Below are positions 1-5,342 of a stretch of 9,665 nucleotides of DNA, in pieces (positions within the stretch are counted from its first letter, which is position 1; the number at the start of each line of letters is the position of its first letter). The notes under the pieces were generated by a model, which was not told the DNA's origin, did no database searches, and saw nothing but the letters and a program-made list of their open reading frames with translations. Made by a program: the position numbers and the translations under genes. Source of the DNA: Flavobacteriaceae bacterium (GTDB lineage: Bacteria; Bacteroidota; Bacteroidia; Flavobacteriales; Flavobacteriaceae); the NCBI GenBank assembly GCA_015493405.1, contig WGDF01000024.1, forward strand, positions 1 through 9,665. Direction: 5' to 3'.

Positions 1-120
1 ATACAACTAAGTAATACCAACAAATTTGGAGATTTGAAAACACCAAAATTTGGGGTATTTATGCCTATCCTCACTTTAGTTGAGAGGGTTTCCCATTCCT
101 CCCTTTTTTTGTCATCACTG

Positions 121-151
121 ATTCATATAATTCACTACATTTTATATGAAT
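121..151. repeat. Perfect 10-bp inverted repeat
   Basis: ATTCATATAA (121-130) and TTATATGAAT (142-151) are exact reverse complements separated by 11 bases. The arms are AT-rich. There is no T-tract next to them, so an operator-like or structural role fits at least as well as termination. Function unknown. Confidence 0.6.
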
Positions 152-200
152 AATGCGGTTTAAAAAAATAGAAATGACATCTATATTTGGAAACAACAGC

Positions 201-259
201 GCCTGTCTTATTCCATCAAATCAAGTGTTCGGCAAGGTTGTTTTTTCTTTGCCGCAGGC
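201..259. other. GC-richer stem-loop in AT-rich spacer
   Basis: CGGCAAGG (230-237) can pair with CTTTGCCG (247-254) to give an 8-bp stem with one G-U pair and a 9-base loop. GCCTG (201-205) pairs with CAGGC (255-259) to form an outer stem directly stacked on the inner one. The block stands out from the AT-rich surroundings and could be part of a structured RNA. No T-run follows, so it is not a standard terminator. It overlaps the weak minus-strand open frames. Confidence 0.35.
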
Positions 260-354
260 AGTTCTTTATAAAAAATATATGTGTTATTGTAAGCGTTTAA
301 ATTCTCAATTGAATCTACAATGAAATATTTTTACAATAAAACTTGTTTGAACTA

Positions 355-362
355 TAGATTTG
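355..362 (+). promoter_or_regulatory. Candidate Bacteroidota -7 element for the transferase gene
   Basis: TAGATTTG matches the Bacteroidota -7 consensus TAnnTTTG and lies 22 bases before the start codon at 385, which would give a short leader. No clear TTTG -33 box is seen at the usual 17-23 base spacing, so the call rests on one half-site. Confidence 0.3.
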
Positions 363-384
363 TGTTATTTTTACACTTAAAAAT

Positions 385-2229
385 ATGTCTTTTAATCGTT
401 TTTGGAGCAATTATAAACCTTTATTTTTTAATAGATTTTCTTGGATAGCTTTATTCTTTATCACCTACAGTTTGATTTTTAATTTCGGTTATGTTTCTAT
501 TCATAAGTTGGATGATAGTTTTATATTGTTTGCGGTAGTTTCTTATTTTTTTTGGACAGCAATAGGGGCTCTTTTGCATTATTTGCCCCGAAAAGCTGCT
601 AATAGCATCGTGGCGCTTTTATCTTTGATATGGAGTATAGTTATATTAACGGCGCCGGCTTTTTTCACGGAATTTAAGGAGTTTTTATCGACCGGTTTGG
701 TTATTTTACTCAAAGAGCAACCGGTTTATTTTTGGGGATATGTGCATCAAATTACGCATACATTTTGGCAATTTGCAGCCATCATTATCTTGGCAATCCT
801 TCTGTTTTGGATTTTTAAAATTAAAAAATTGGACTTATTGCAGCCATCGAAAACGATTTTGATGCTTTCTTTATTGATGCTTATTTTAGCTAATTTTATA
901 TTGAATCAAGAACGATATTTTTTTCAAAAGAATTTTTTACCGCTCGACATTCATACATTTTATGCTATTAGAACCGGTTTTAAAAAACACAGTCAAGAAA
1001 AGCCTTTAAAACATTTTTTGGCGCCCGATTGGGATAAAAAACTACCGAAGGCCAAAAATGAAAAATATAATATTGTTTTGGTGGTTTTTGAATCTTTTAG
1101 CAAAGTGCCCCTGCCTTTTTATGGATTTAAAAATAATTATATGCCTTTTATGACGCATTGGATCAAACAAGACAGTGCGCAATTTATCTTATTTAAAAAT
1201 GCTATGTCTGTTTCGGGTGCAACAGATGTCAGCATGCCGACCATATATACCGGTATTGGGCCTGAGCGTGATTATTATGATTTGATTCATGCGCCTTTTT
1301 TATGGGATTATGCCAAAAAAGCCGGTTATGAAACTATGTTGATCAATACACAATCTCAAGAGTGGAAACATATGAATAGTTTTGTCAATGATAAATATGT
1401 GGACGCTTATTATTATCCCGAAAAATTGGAAATGTCTTTTATCAATGATGTTGGAACCGATGGCTTGTCACTCATCAAACGCATTAAACCTGAAATTTTA
1501 AAACTAAAGACACCTTTCTTTTTATATTACAATACGAATGCGACCCATACCCCATATCAAGATCATTCCCCCGAAATAAAAGATTTTAAAGGGATTAGCG
1601 ATCGCTATGGTAAAGCGTTGTATATCACGGATCAAACGGTTAAGTCTTTAGTTGATATCATCAAGGAAAAGGGACAGTTAGATCATACAATTTTTGTTTT
1701 TACAGCTGATCATGGTTATTATATTGTCAAAAGACGTTCTCGCTTGGCTTCTTATTTTAAAGAGGCGCTTGACATTCCAATGTTAATTTATTTTCCTAAA
1801 AAATGGATTTCGAGCCATCCGGATCTCTATCAAACGGCGCGGTTAAACCGTAATAAGCGGGTTACTAATTTGGATATTGCGCCCACTATCTTCAATTTAA
1901 TTTTTGAGCAACGACCAACTTCTATTCATTCATTTTCGGGCCGTAGTTTGTTAAGCCCGATTGATAATCATCGTACAATTATAGCTTTGAGTACCAATGA
2001 TACACGCCATTGGAGTAGTGAAGGATTTGGTATTTATAAAGATACGATGTCATATCTATTCCATGATAATACTGGTTTTCATTATTATAATGTCGCGAGA
2101 GATTCGATGCAACACAAGGATTTAACCCAAAAAATACCACCTGTGCAAAAACGTTATTTTGACAGTATCATTCAGCATCATAAATACCTCAAGGCTGTTT
2201 TGAAAAGGGCCGGAGCTTTACACAAATAG
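385..2229 (+). CDS. Membrane sulfatase-fold phospho-transferase (LtaS/EptA-like)
   Basis: A 614-residue inner-membrane protein. Five hydrophobic segments (about residues 20-40, 45-67, 73-94, 124-146 and 154-175) precede an extracytoplasmic alkaline phosphatase/sulfatase-fold domain (about 225-560). Metal and catalytic positions typical of phosphoethanolamine and phosphoglycerol transferases are visible: Glu236 in VVFES, candidate nucleophile Thr280 in GATDVSMPTIYTG, His388 in ATHTPY, and Asp442-His443 in ADHG. A VTNLDIAPT stretch near the end is common to sulfatases and LtaS-type enzymes. The likely role is transfer of a phospholipid head group onto a cell-surface glycan or lipid. The substrate cannot be read from sequence, and a hydrolase is possible. 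The second His seen after ADHG in EptA/MCR proteins is not evident. ATG at 385 has no Shine-Dalgarno site, like most genes here. The 3' end overlaps the stop of the DUF202 fragment on the other strand. Confidence 0.82.
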   Translation: MSFNRFWSNYKPLFFNRFSWIALFFITYSLIFNFGYVSIHKLDDSFILFAVVSYFFWTAIGALLHYLPRKAANSIVALLSLIWSIVILTAPAFFTEFKEFLSTGLVILLKEQPVYFWGYVHQITHTFWQFAAIIILAILLFWIFKIKKLDLLQPSKTILMLSLLMLILANFILNQERYFFQKNFLPLDIHTFYAIRTGFKKHSQEKPLKHFLAPDWDKKLPKAKNEKYNIVLVVFESFSKVPLPFYGFKNNYMPFMTHWIKQDSAQFILFKNAMSVSGATDVSMPTIYTGIGPERDYYDLIHAPFLWDYAKKAGYETMLINTQSQEWKHMNSFVNDKYVDAYYYPEKLEMSFINDVGTDGLSLIKRIKPEILKLKTPFFLYYNTNATHTPYQDHSPEIKDFKGISDRYGKALYITDQTVKSLVDIIKEKGQLDHTIFVFTADHGYYIVKRRSRLASYFKEALDIPMLIYFPKKWISSHPDLYQTARLNRNKRVTNLDIAPTIFNLIFEQRPTSIHSFSGRSLLSPIDNHRTIIALSTNDTRHWSSEGFGIYKDTMSYLFHDNTGFHYYNVARDSMQHKDLTQKIPPVQKRYFDSIIQHHKYLKAVLKRAGALHK

Positions 2230-2352
2230 CATACTAGCCATCAATACCAATCCAATGATGGCGATAAAAACCGCAAGGATAAAAAAGATGCTTTTGTCGG
2301 TGCGTGTATTTTCGATTCTGAGAAAAATATTACCAAAATGCGCTTTGATTAA
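2218..2352 (-). pseudogene. 3' fragment of a DUF202 family membrane protein gene
   Basis: Reading minus from 2352 to the TAA at 2218-2220 gives 44 codons with no start codon at the left end; an in-frame TAA lies just upstream at 2353-2355. The peptide ends with DKSIFFILAVFIAIIGLVLM followed by ASMLFV. This aligns with the C-terminus of the intact DUF202 protein at 4909-5292, which ends DKKIFFVLAVFIATIGVVLM followed by LSMLVI: 17 of the last 24 residues are identical, ending at the same point. By hand count the nucleotides are only about 64% identical, with many differences at third codon positions. It is therefore a remnant of a diverged paralogue, not a fresh duplicate. The N-terminal two thirds, including the DUF202 signature helix, are gone. 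Its stop lies inside the end of the transferase gene. Confidence 0.72.
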
Positions 2353-2397
2353 TTAGGGCGTATTTTTGGGTAATTAATTATGGTTTAGTTTGATATT

Positions 2398-2419
2398 AAA
2401 AATCCTTCAATTGATTTTT
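2398..2419 (-). terminator. Weak AT-rich hairpin downstream of bactofilin
   Basis: AAAAATC (2398-2404) pairs with GATTTTT (2413-2419) over an 8-base loop, 53 bases beyond the bactofilin stop codon. The stem has one G-C pair and only a short U-run on the minus strand, so it is a weak candidate for the end of the ECF-cluster transcript. No better terminator is seen between 2353 and 2471. Confidence 0.2.
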
Positions 2420-2471
2420 TTTTCATGTTATAAAATATAATTACCTGAAAATTAAATTTTAAGAATAAACT

Positions 2472-2801
2472 TCAGTGACCTATTTTTAATTTTCCATTGA
2501 AAATGCTTCCCATTTCAGTTAATATTTCTTTTGCTTGAATATCCCCTTTGACTTGTGCGTGAGATCTCAGATAAACAATTTCTGGGGCTGTAATGTTTCC
2601 GTTGATTTGACCATAAATATCTATTATATTTGCTTGGATATTACCTTTTACCAATGCATCTTTCCCTATAAATAATTTACTCCCTACCGTAATTTCACCT
2701 TCTACAAAACCATCAATACGCAAATTGGATTCAGAGGTGATATTACCAATAAGATTTGTGTTTGATGCAAGAATTGAAACACTATCCCTCCTTTTGCTCA
2801 T
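2472..2801 (-). CDS. Bactofilin family polymer-forming cytoskeletal protein
   Basis: A small 109-residue bactofilin. After a short basic start (MSKRRDS), nearly the whole protein is the right-handed beta-helix core, with the repeating turns typical of PF04519: LIGNI, LRIDGFVEGEI, FIGKDALVKGNI, IYGQINGNI, VYLRSHAQVKGDI. Bactofilins polymerise without nucleotide and scaffold cell-shape or envelope enzymes, usually at the inner face of the membrane. There is no N-terminal hydrophobic segment, so recruitment may depend on a partner, possibly the co-encoded LapA-domain protein. The ATG lies 20 bases inside the end of the LapA-domain gene, so the two are almost certainly translated from one mRNA. 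An AAGGAGG sequence lies just downstream of this ATG, but no suitable in-frame start follows it, so I keep the ATG. Last gene of the ECF-linked cluster. Confidence 0.9.
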   Translation of the reverse strand: MSKRRDSVSILASNTNLIGNITSESNLRIDGFVEGEITVGSKLFIGKDALVKGNIQANIIDIYGQINGNITAPEIVYLRSHAQVKGDIQAKEILTEMGSIFNGKLKIGH

Positions 2802-3075
2802 TTTTATTATTTAACACAGATTTATTGGTATTGATTTTAGAGATTTGTTTTTCGGCCTTTTTTAATTTCATTTTAAGACTGATTATTTTAGGTATGAAAA
2901 TTAAAAGACTACTTACAATTCCTGCTAAAAAAGTGAGAAAAACAACCCACGCTAATGAGCCTTCTAATTTCCAAGACAAAATATTAACCGTGATGGTATT
3001 ATCATTTTGAAGAGTGAAAATGATAATGAATAATAATAGTATAATTGAAATAGTCGTATAAAAAATTTTTTTCAT
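2782..3075 (-). CDS. LapA-domain (DUF1049) small membrane protein
   Basis: 97 residues. Two transmembrane helices (about 4-23 and 41-63) flank a short polar segment, FTLQNDNTITVNILSWKLEG, the usual core of the LapA/DUF1049 domain (PF06305). A basic, Lys- and Asn-rich cytoplasmic tail (about 67-97) may form a short coiled coil. In E. coli the related LapA works with LapB in controlling lipopolysaccharide synthesis; in other phyla the role is unknown, and no LapB is seen here. The gene starts 43 bases after the MscS-type gene and overlaps bactofilin by 20 bases, so all three are probably one operon. The tail could dock the bactofilin polymer to the membrane (inference). Confidence 0.83.
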   Translation of the reverse strand: MKKIFYTTISIILLLFIIIFTLQNDNTITVNILSWKLEGSLAWVVFLTFLAGIVSSLLIFIPKIISLKMKLKKAEKQISKINTNKSVLNNKNEQKEG

Positions 3076-3118
3076 AATATTTTATTTATTGATTTAGGAT
3101 AAAAATAATAAATTTATT

Positions 3119-3949
3119 TTAATTGAGTATTTCAACAGGCTTATTAATAAGATTTTTAGTAGGAAGGACTATTTTTCCGGTATCGGTTTTTAAAACAACT
3201 TGAATTTTATCTAATTTTTCTATTTCTCCAACTATGGCATCTACTTTTATAGTTTGTCCCACTTTAAAGTTATTTCTTGAATAATGCGTCGCTAATATAT
3301 TACCTAAAAATTCTTTCGAAGCCAAACTGAAAGAAATAGATAAGGTTGCCAAAAGTGCAATTAATATAATAATGAGGTTAGATGTTATTAAGGTGGTATC
3401 AATACCAAGTTGATTAATGGCAGTTATGGTAATAATAGTCAAAATGATATAAAAAGCCGTATTGGCTAATAGATTAGCATAATCAATAGCCATACTTTCT
3501 AAACCTGCTTTAATGGTTTTTTGCACAATAGCAGCGATATAATATCCGATAATAAATATCAGGGTGGCAATAAATATTTTAGGTAAATAATTAATGATTT
3601 TGCTTATTTCGATAGAAACGGCATCCCATCCGAGGATATCAGAAGCCGATACAAAAAATAATAAAAGAATAACCCAGTAAATAAATTTTGAGATTACAAG
3701 AGAGGGCGCAACTGAATAGCTGATTTCCTGCTTAATCTCATGTTTTTTATTGAAATTTAAAAATTTAGTGTCAAAATTTAATTTTTTCAACAATTTTAGA
3801 GTCAATTTGGCTGAAAATTTAGCAATTAACCAGCCTATAAAAAGGATTGTTAAGGCGCCAATAACTTTAGGTAGAGCAGCCATAAAACTATTACCAAAGG
3901 CTTGTAAGGAATTTAAGGTTATTTGAAACCAAGATGTTACATTTTCCAT
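3119..3949 (-). CDS. MscS-type mechanosensitive ion channel, short C-terminus
   Basis: 276 residues with five predicted membrane helices (about 24-45, 85-103, 123-143, 161-181 and 186-211). Two of them carry the conserved TM-helix repeat (PF05552 type): LPKVIGALTILFIGWLIAK at 26-44 and LPKIFIATLIFIIGYYIA at 122-139. The last helix resembles the MscS pore helix and leads into the beta domain (SLASKEFLGNIL, then FKVGQTIKVDAIVGEIEKLD, then TDTGKIVLPTKNLINKPVEI). The protein stops right after this domain, so the alpha/beta cage of E. coli MscS is missing. The expected function is a tension-gated small-conductance channel releasing solutes on hypo-osmotic shock. The start is ATG without a Shine-Dalgarno site. 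A 27-base motif shared with the ECF sigma gene lies 27 bases upstream. First gene of a likely MscS-LapA-bactofilin operon. Confidence 0.87.
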   Translation of the reverse strand: MENVTSWFQITLNSLQAFGNSFMAALPKVIGALTILFIGWLIAKFSAKLTLKLLKKLNFDTKFLNFNKKHEIKQEISYSVAPSLVISKFIYWVILLLFFVSASDILGWDAVSIEISKIINYLPKIFIATLIFIIGYYIAAIVQKTIKAGLESMAIDYANLLANTAFYIILTIITITAINQLGIDTTLITSNLIIILIALLATLSISFSLASKEFLGNILATHYSRNNFKVGQTIKVDAIVGEIEKLDKIQVVLKTDTGKIVLPTKNLINKPVEILN

Positions 3950-3976
3950 TTTTGTTATTTTTAAGCGTTATATATA

Positions 3977-4003
3977 TAAGACGACTTTTTTCTTAAAAGT
4001 CAC
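3977..4003 (-). promoter_or_regulatory. Candidate ECF-sigma-dependent promoter of MscS-LapA-bactofilin
   Basis: On the minus strand GTGACTTT (4003-3996) and TCGTCTTA (3984-3977) are separated by 11 bases. This is the -35/-10 shape of ECF promoters, whose -10 often contains CGTC or TCTAA. The same two blocks with the same spacing lie in front of the ECF sigma gene. The -35 block overlaps the stop codon of the 61-residue protein. The -10 ends 27 bases before the channel start codon, giving a leader of about 20 bases. Recognition by the neighbouring sigma factor is inferred. Confidence 0.6.
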
Positions 4004-4185
4004 TTTTTTTGGTCTTTCTTTTTGAAATTTAGCAAATCTTGAAAAGCTTCCTTAGACTTAAAAGCGAAAAGATCAGATAGATCCATTAATAATTGCACCT
4101 TTTTCACGGAAGATAAAACTTTAGGTTTTAAAGTTTCCGGAACAGCCTCTTTTGAAATTATTTTTTTTATAGGATTTGTTTTCAT
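4000..4185 (-). CDS. 61-residue hypothetical protein next to the ECF sigma factor
   Basis: A small, soluble, Lys-rich protein of unknown function. It has a helix-prone middle (VPETLKPKVLSSVKKVQLLM then DLSDLF, about 15-40) and a basic tail ending in KKKDQKK. No membrane segment, zinc-binding Cys/His motif or known anti-sigma domain is visible. I chose ATG at 4183-4185, 2 bases past the sigma stop codon; a TTG two codons earlier would overlap that stop. The tight coupling to the sigma gene suggests co-translation and possibly a modulator of the sigma factor, but this is inferred from position only. Its stop codon overlaps the -35 block of the downstream motif. Confidence 0.7.
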   Translation of the reverse strand: MKTNPIKKIISKEAVPETLKPKVLSSVKKVQLLMDLSDLFAFKSKEAFQDLLNFKKKDQKK

Positions 4186-4187
4186 AT

Positions 4188-4763
4188 TCAATTATTAAAT
4201 TTTTTATTACAAATGTTTATAATGGCTTCTCGAGCGCGTTTAAGTCTCATTTTTACTGCACTTTCTTTTAGAGAAAGAATTTTCATAATATCGCGAATTG
4301 ATATATTATCTTGATATTTCATCAACAATAAAATTTTCTCCTCGGATGCTATTTGGTTCAAACATACTTTTAATTGTTCAATCTTTATCTGTTCGATATT
4401 ATCGATAAAATCCTCTTCAGCATAGGTAGTCTCATTAATTTTTTCAGATATAGTATCAAAGTTAACTACAGGATATTTATTTTTTTTACGAAAATAATCA
4501 TGACAATAATTGTAGGTTATGGCATAAATCCAGGTTGAAAATTTAGATTTATGTTGAAATTTTTTTAAATTCAAATATATTTTTATAAAAATATCATGAG
4601 TTAAATCTTCTGCTATTTCTTTAGATTGAACCATACTCAAAACCTTATTATATACAGTATCTATATAAATATCATATATAGCACCAAAGGCATTTGTGTC
4701 TTTGTTTTGAATGACTAAATCTATTAATTGATCAATAGAATATCGGCTGTATTTTTTCATCAT
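4188..4763 (-). CDS. ECF-type RNA polymerase sigma factor (sigma-70 family)
   Basis: 191 residues with the two-domain layout of group 4 sigma factors. Sigma region 2 lies at about 24-94 and includes the conserved AEDLTHDIFIKIYLNLKKF and STWIYAITYNYCHDYFRKK stretches, which bind core polymerase and melt the -10. A linker (about 95-130) follows, then sigma region 4 (about 131-185) with a helix-turn-helix (SIRDIMKILSLKESAVKMRL) for -35 recognition. No extra C-terminal domain is present. No membrane-bound anti-sigma gene is adjacent; the next gene is a 61-residue soluble protein. The start could be Met1 or Met2, which are consecutive. The 27-base motif just upstream is repeated before the MscS-type gene, which suggests positive autoregulation. 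The gene is very AT-rich compared with the genes beyond 5300. Confidence 0.92.
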   Translation of the reverse strand: MMKKYSRYSIDQLIDLVIQNKDTNAFGAIYDIYIDTVYNKVLSMVQSKEIAEDLTHDIFIKIYLNLKKFQHKSKFSTWIYAITYNYCHDYFRKKNKYPVVNFDTISEKINETTYAEEDFIDNIEQIKIEQLKVCLNQIASEEKILLLMKYQDNISIRDIMKILSLKESAVKMRLKRAREAIINICNKKFNN

Positions 4764-4780
4764 AATCTTATCCTATAAAT

Positions 4781-4807
4781 TTAGACGAAATAATAGGTTA
4801 AAGTCAC
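4781..4807 (-). promoter_or_regulatory. Candidate autoregulatory ECF promoter
   Basis: On the minus strand GTGACTTT (4807-4800) and TCGTCTAA (4788-4781) are separated by 11 bases, and the -10-like block ends 17 bases before the sigma start codon. Fifteen of the 16 block positions match the motif at 3977-4003, while the 11-base spacer differs. That pattern is expected for a common promoter and not for a duplicated segment. ECF factors commonly drive their own genes, which fits. Confidence 0.62.
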
Positions 4808-4848
4808 ATTTTTAAAAAAAGTATTCAAATTCCATTAGGAGGAAGTAT

Positions 4849-4881
4849 ATGAAAATCTTAAATTCTGATTATAATAAATAG
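4849..4881 (+). CDS. Possible 10-codon ORF with a strong Shine-Dalgarno site
   Basis: AGGAGG (4837-4842) lies 6 bases before ATG at 4849, followed by MKILNSDYNK and TAG. The site is as good as a bacterial ribosome binding site gets, while the main genes here have none before their starts. It lies on the plus strand in the 145-base gap between two minus-strand genes, upstream of the sigma promoter. It could be a leader or micro-peptide, the 5' stub of a lost gene, or chance. No clear plus-strand promoter was found for it. Confidence 0.22.
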   Translation: MKILNSDYNK

Positions 4882-4908
4882 AGTTTTGATTTTTTACAGC
4901 TAATTTTT

Positions 4909-5292
4909 TTAAATGACCAACATGCTTAGCATCAGCACTACGCCGATTGTTGCAATAAAAACAGCCAGTACAAAAAAGATTTTTTTATCGGGATTTATTT
5001 CTTGGTTTTTAAGGTGTTTGATCCAGGTAGTGTAATATTTATAGGTAAATAGGGCCAACAATATTCCGGCAATAACCACCATAATGCTGAGATATTTGTA
5101 AAAGGCCACATGAGATAATTGTGGCACTTTAGACGAATTATCTGCCAACTCCAAAGTGATTAAATGGAGAAATAATTCAAATTTTTCGATGACAAATCCC
5201 AGAACAATTAAAGAAATAGCTGTGCCGAGTAAGGCTGTAGTCGCGCGTTCTACTGCCATCAGGTCTTTGGGGTCGATATTATTTTTGTTCAT
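4909..5292 (-). CDS. DUF202 family small membrane protein
   Basis: 127 residues with three predicted membrane helices (about 19-37, 65-84 and 104-125). The N-terminal stretch AVERATTALLGTAISLIVLG then FVIEKF (13-38) resembles the DUF202/YidH signature, although the usual RTxLAWxRT core is altered to RATTALLGTA. Function in this family is unknown. It starts 50 bases after the cysteine synthase gene on the same strand and may be cotranscribed with it. Its last 24 residues are closely matched by the broken copy at 2218-2352, so this genome once carried at least two paralogues in this neighbourhood. Confidence 0.75.
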   Translation of the reverse strand: MNKNNIDPKDLMAVERATTALLGTAISLIVLGFVIEKFELFLHLITLELADNSSKVPQLSHVAFYKYLSIMVVIAGILLALFTYKYYTTWIKHLKNQEINPDKKIFFVLAVFIATIGVVLMLSMLVI

Positions 5293-5342
5293 TATTTTTT
5301 AAATTTTCATGGCAAGTTAAGATTTTTTTATAACACCATCAG

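Larger units (their letters stand above)
71..330 (-). pseudogene. Possible frameshifted gene remnant (weak)
   Basis: Two minus-strand open frames abut. The first runs from about 330 to a TAA at 208-210 (40 codons, containing ELPAAKKKQPCRTLDLME). The second runs from about 220 to a TGA at 71-73 (49 codons, ending in TKKGRNGKPSQLK). They overlap by 13 bases in different frames, as expected for one decayed coding sequence with a single frameshift. Neither has a usable start, and I do not recognise the product. In DNA this AT-rich, open runs of 40-50 codons also arise by chance, and one occurs on the opposite strand, so this is a tentative call. Confidence 0.17.
1..384. other. Intergenic region with inverted repeats, no convincing gene
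   Basis: No well-supported gene is visible. The first 60 bases can fold into an interrupted hairpin: AATACC (13-18) pairs with GGTATT (54-59), and AAATTTGG (22-29) pairs with CCAAAATTT (43-51) with one bulged base. A purine-rich tract followed by CCCTTTTTTT (79-110) could form a weak terminator-like stem using G-U pairs. Further right are a perfect 10-bp inverted repeat and a GC-rich hairpin, listed separately. Frame 1 of the plus strand stays open to the TAA at 151-153, and two minus-strand frames are also open. None has a good start or a recognisable product. Confidence 0.5.

Noticed and set aside
2348..2378. ATTAATTA / TAATTAAT inverted repeat as an insertion-element end
   Set aside because: The low-complexity sequence is itself nearly palindromic, there is no matching end beyond 4900 and no transposase.
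2786..2792. AAGGAGG on the minus strand as ribosome binding site for an alternative bactofilin start
   Set aside because: No in-frame ATG, GTG or TTG at a useful distance; the nearby GTG is out of frame, and the site encodes Lys-Arg-Arg of bactofilin.
2756..3010. Plus-strand open frame opposite the LapA and bactofilin genes
   Set aside because: Antisense to two genes with clear family motifs; the translation has no recognisable domain.
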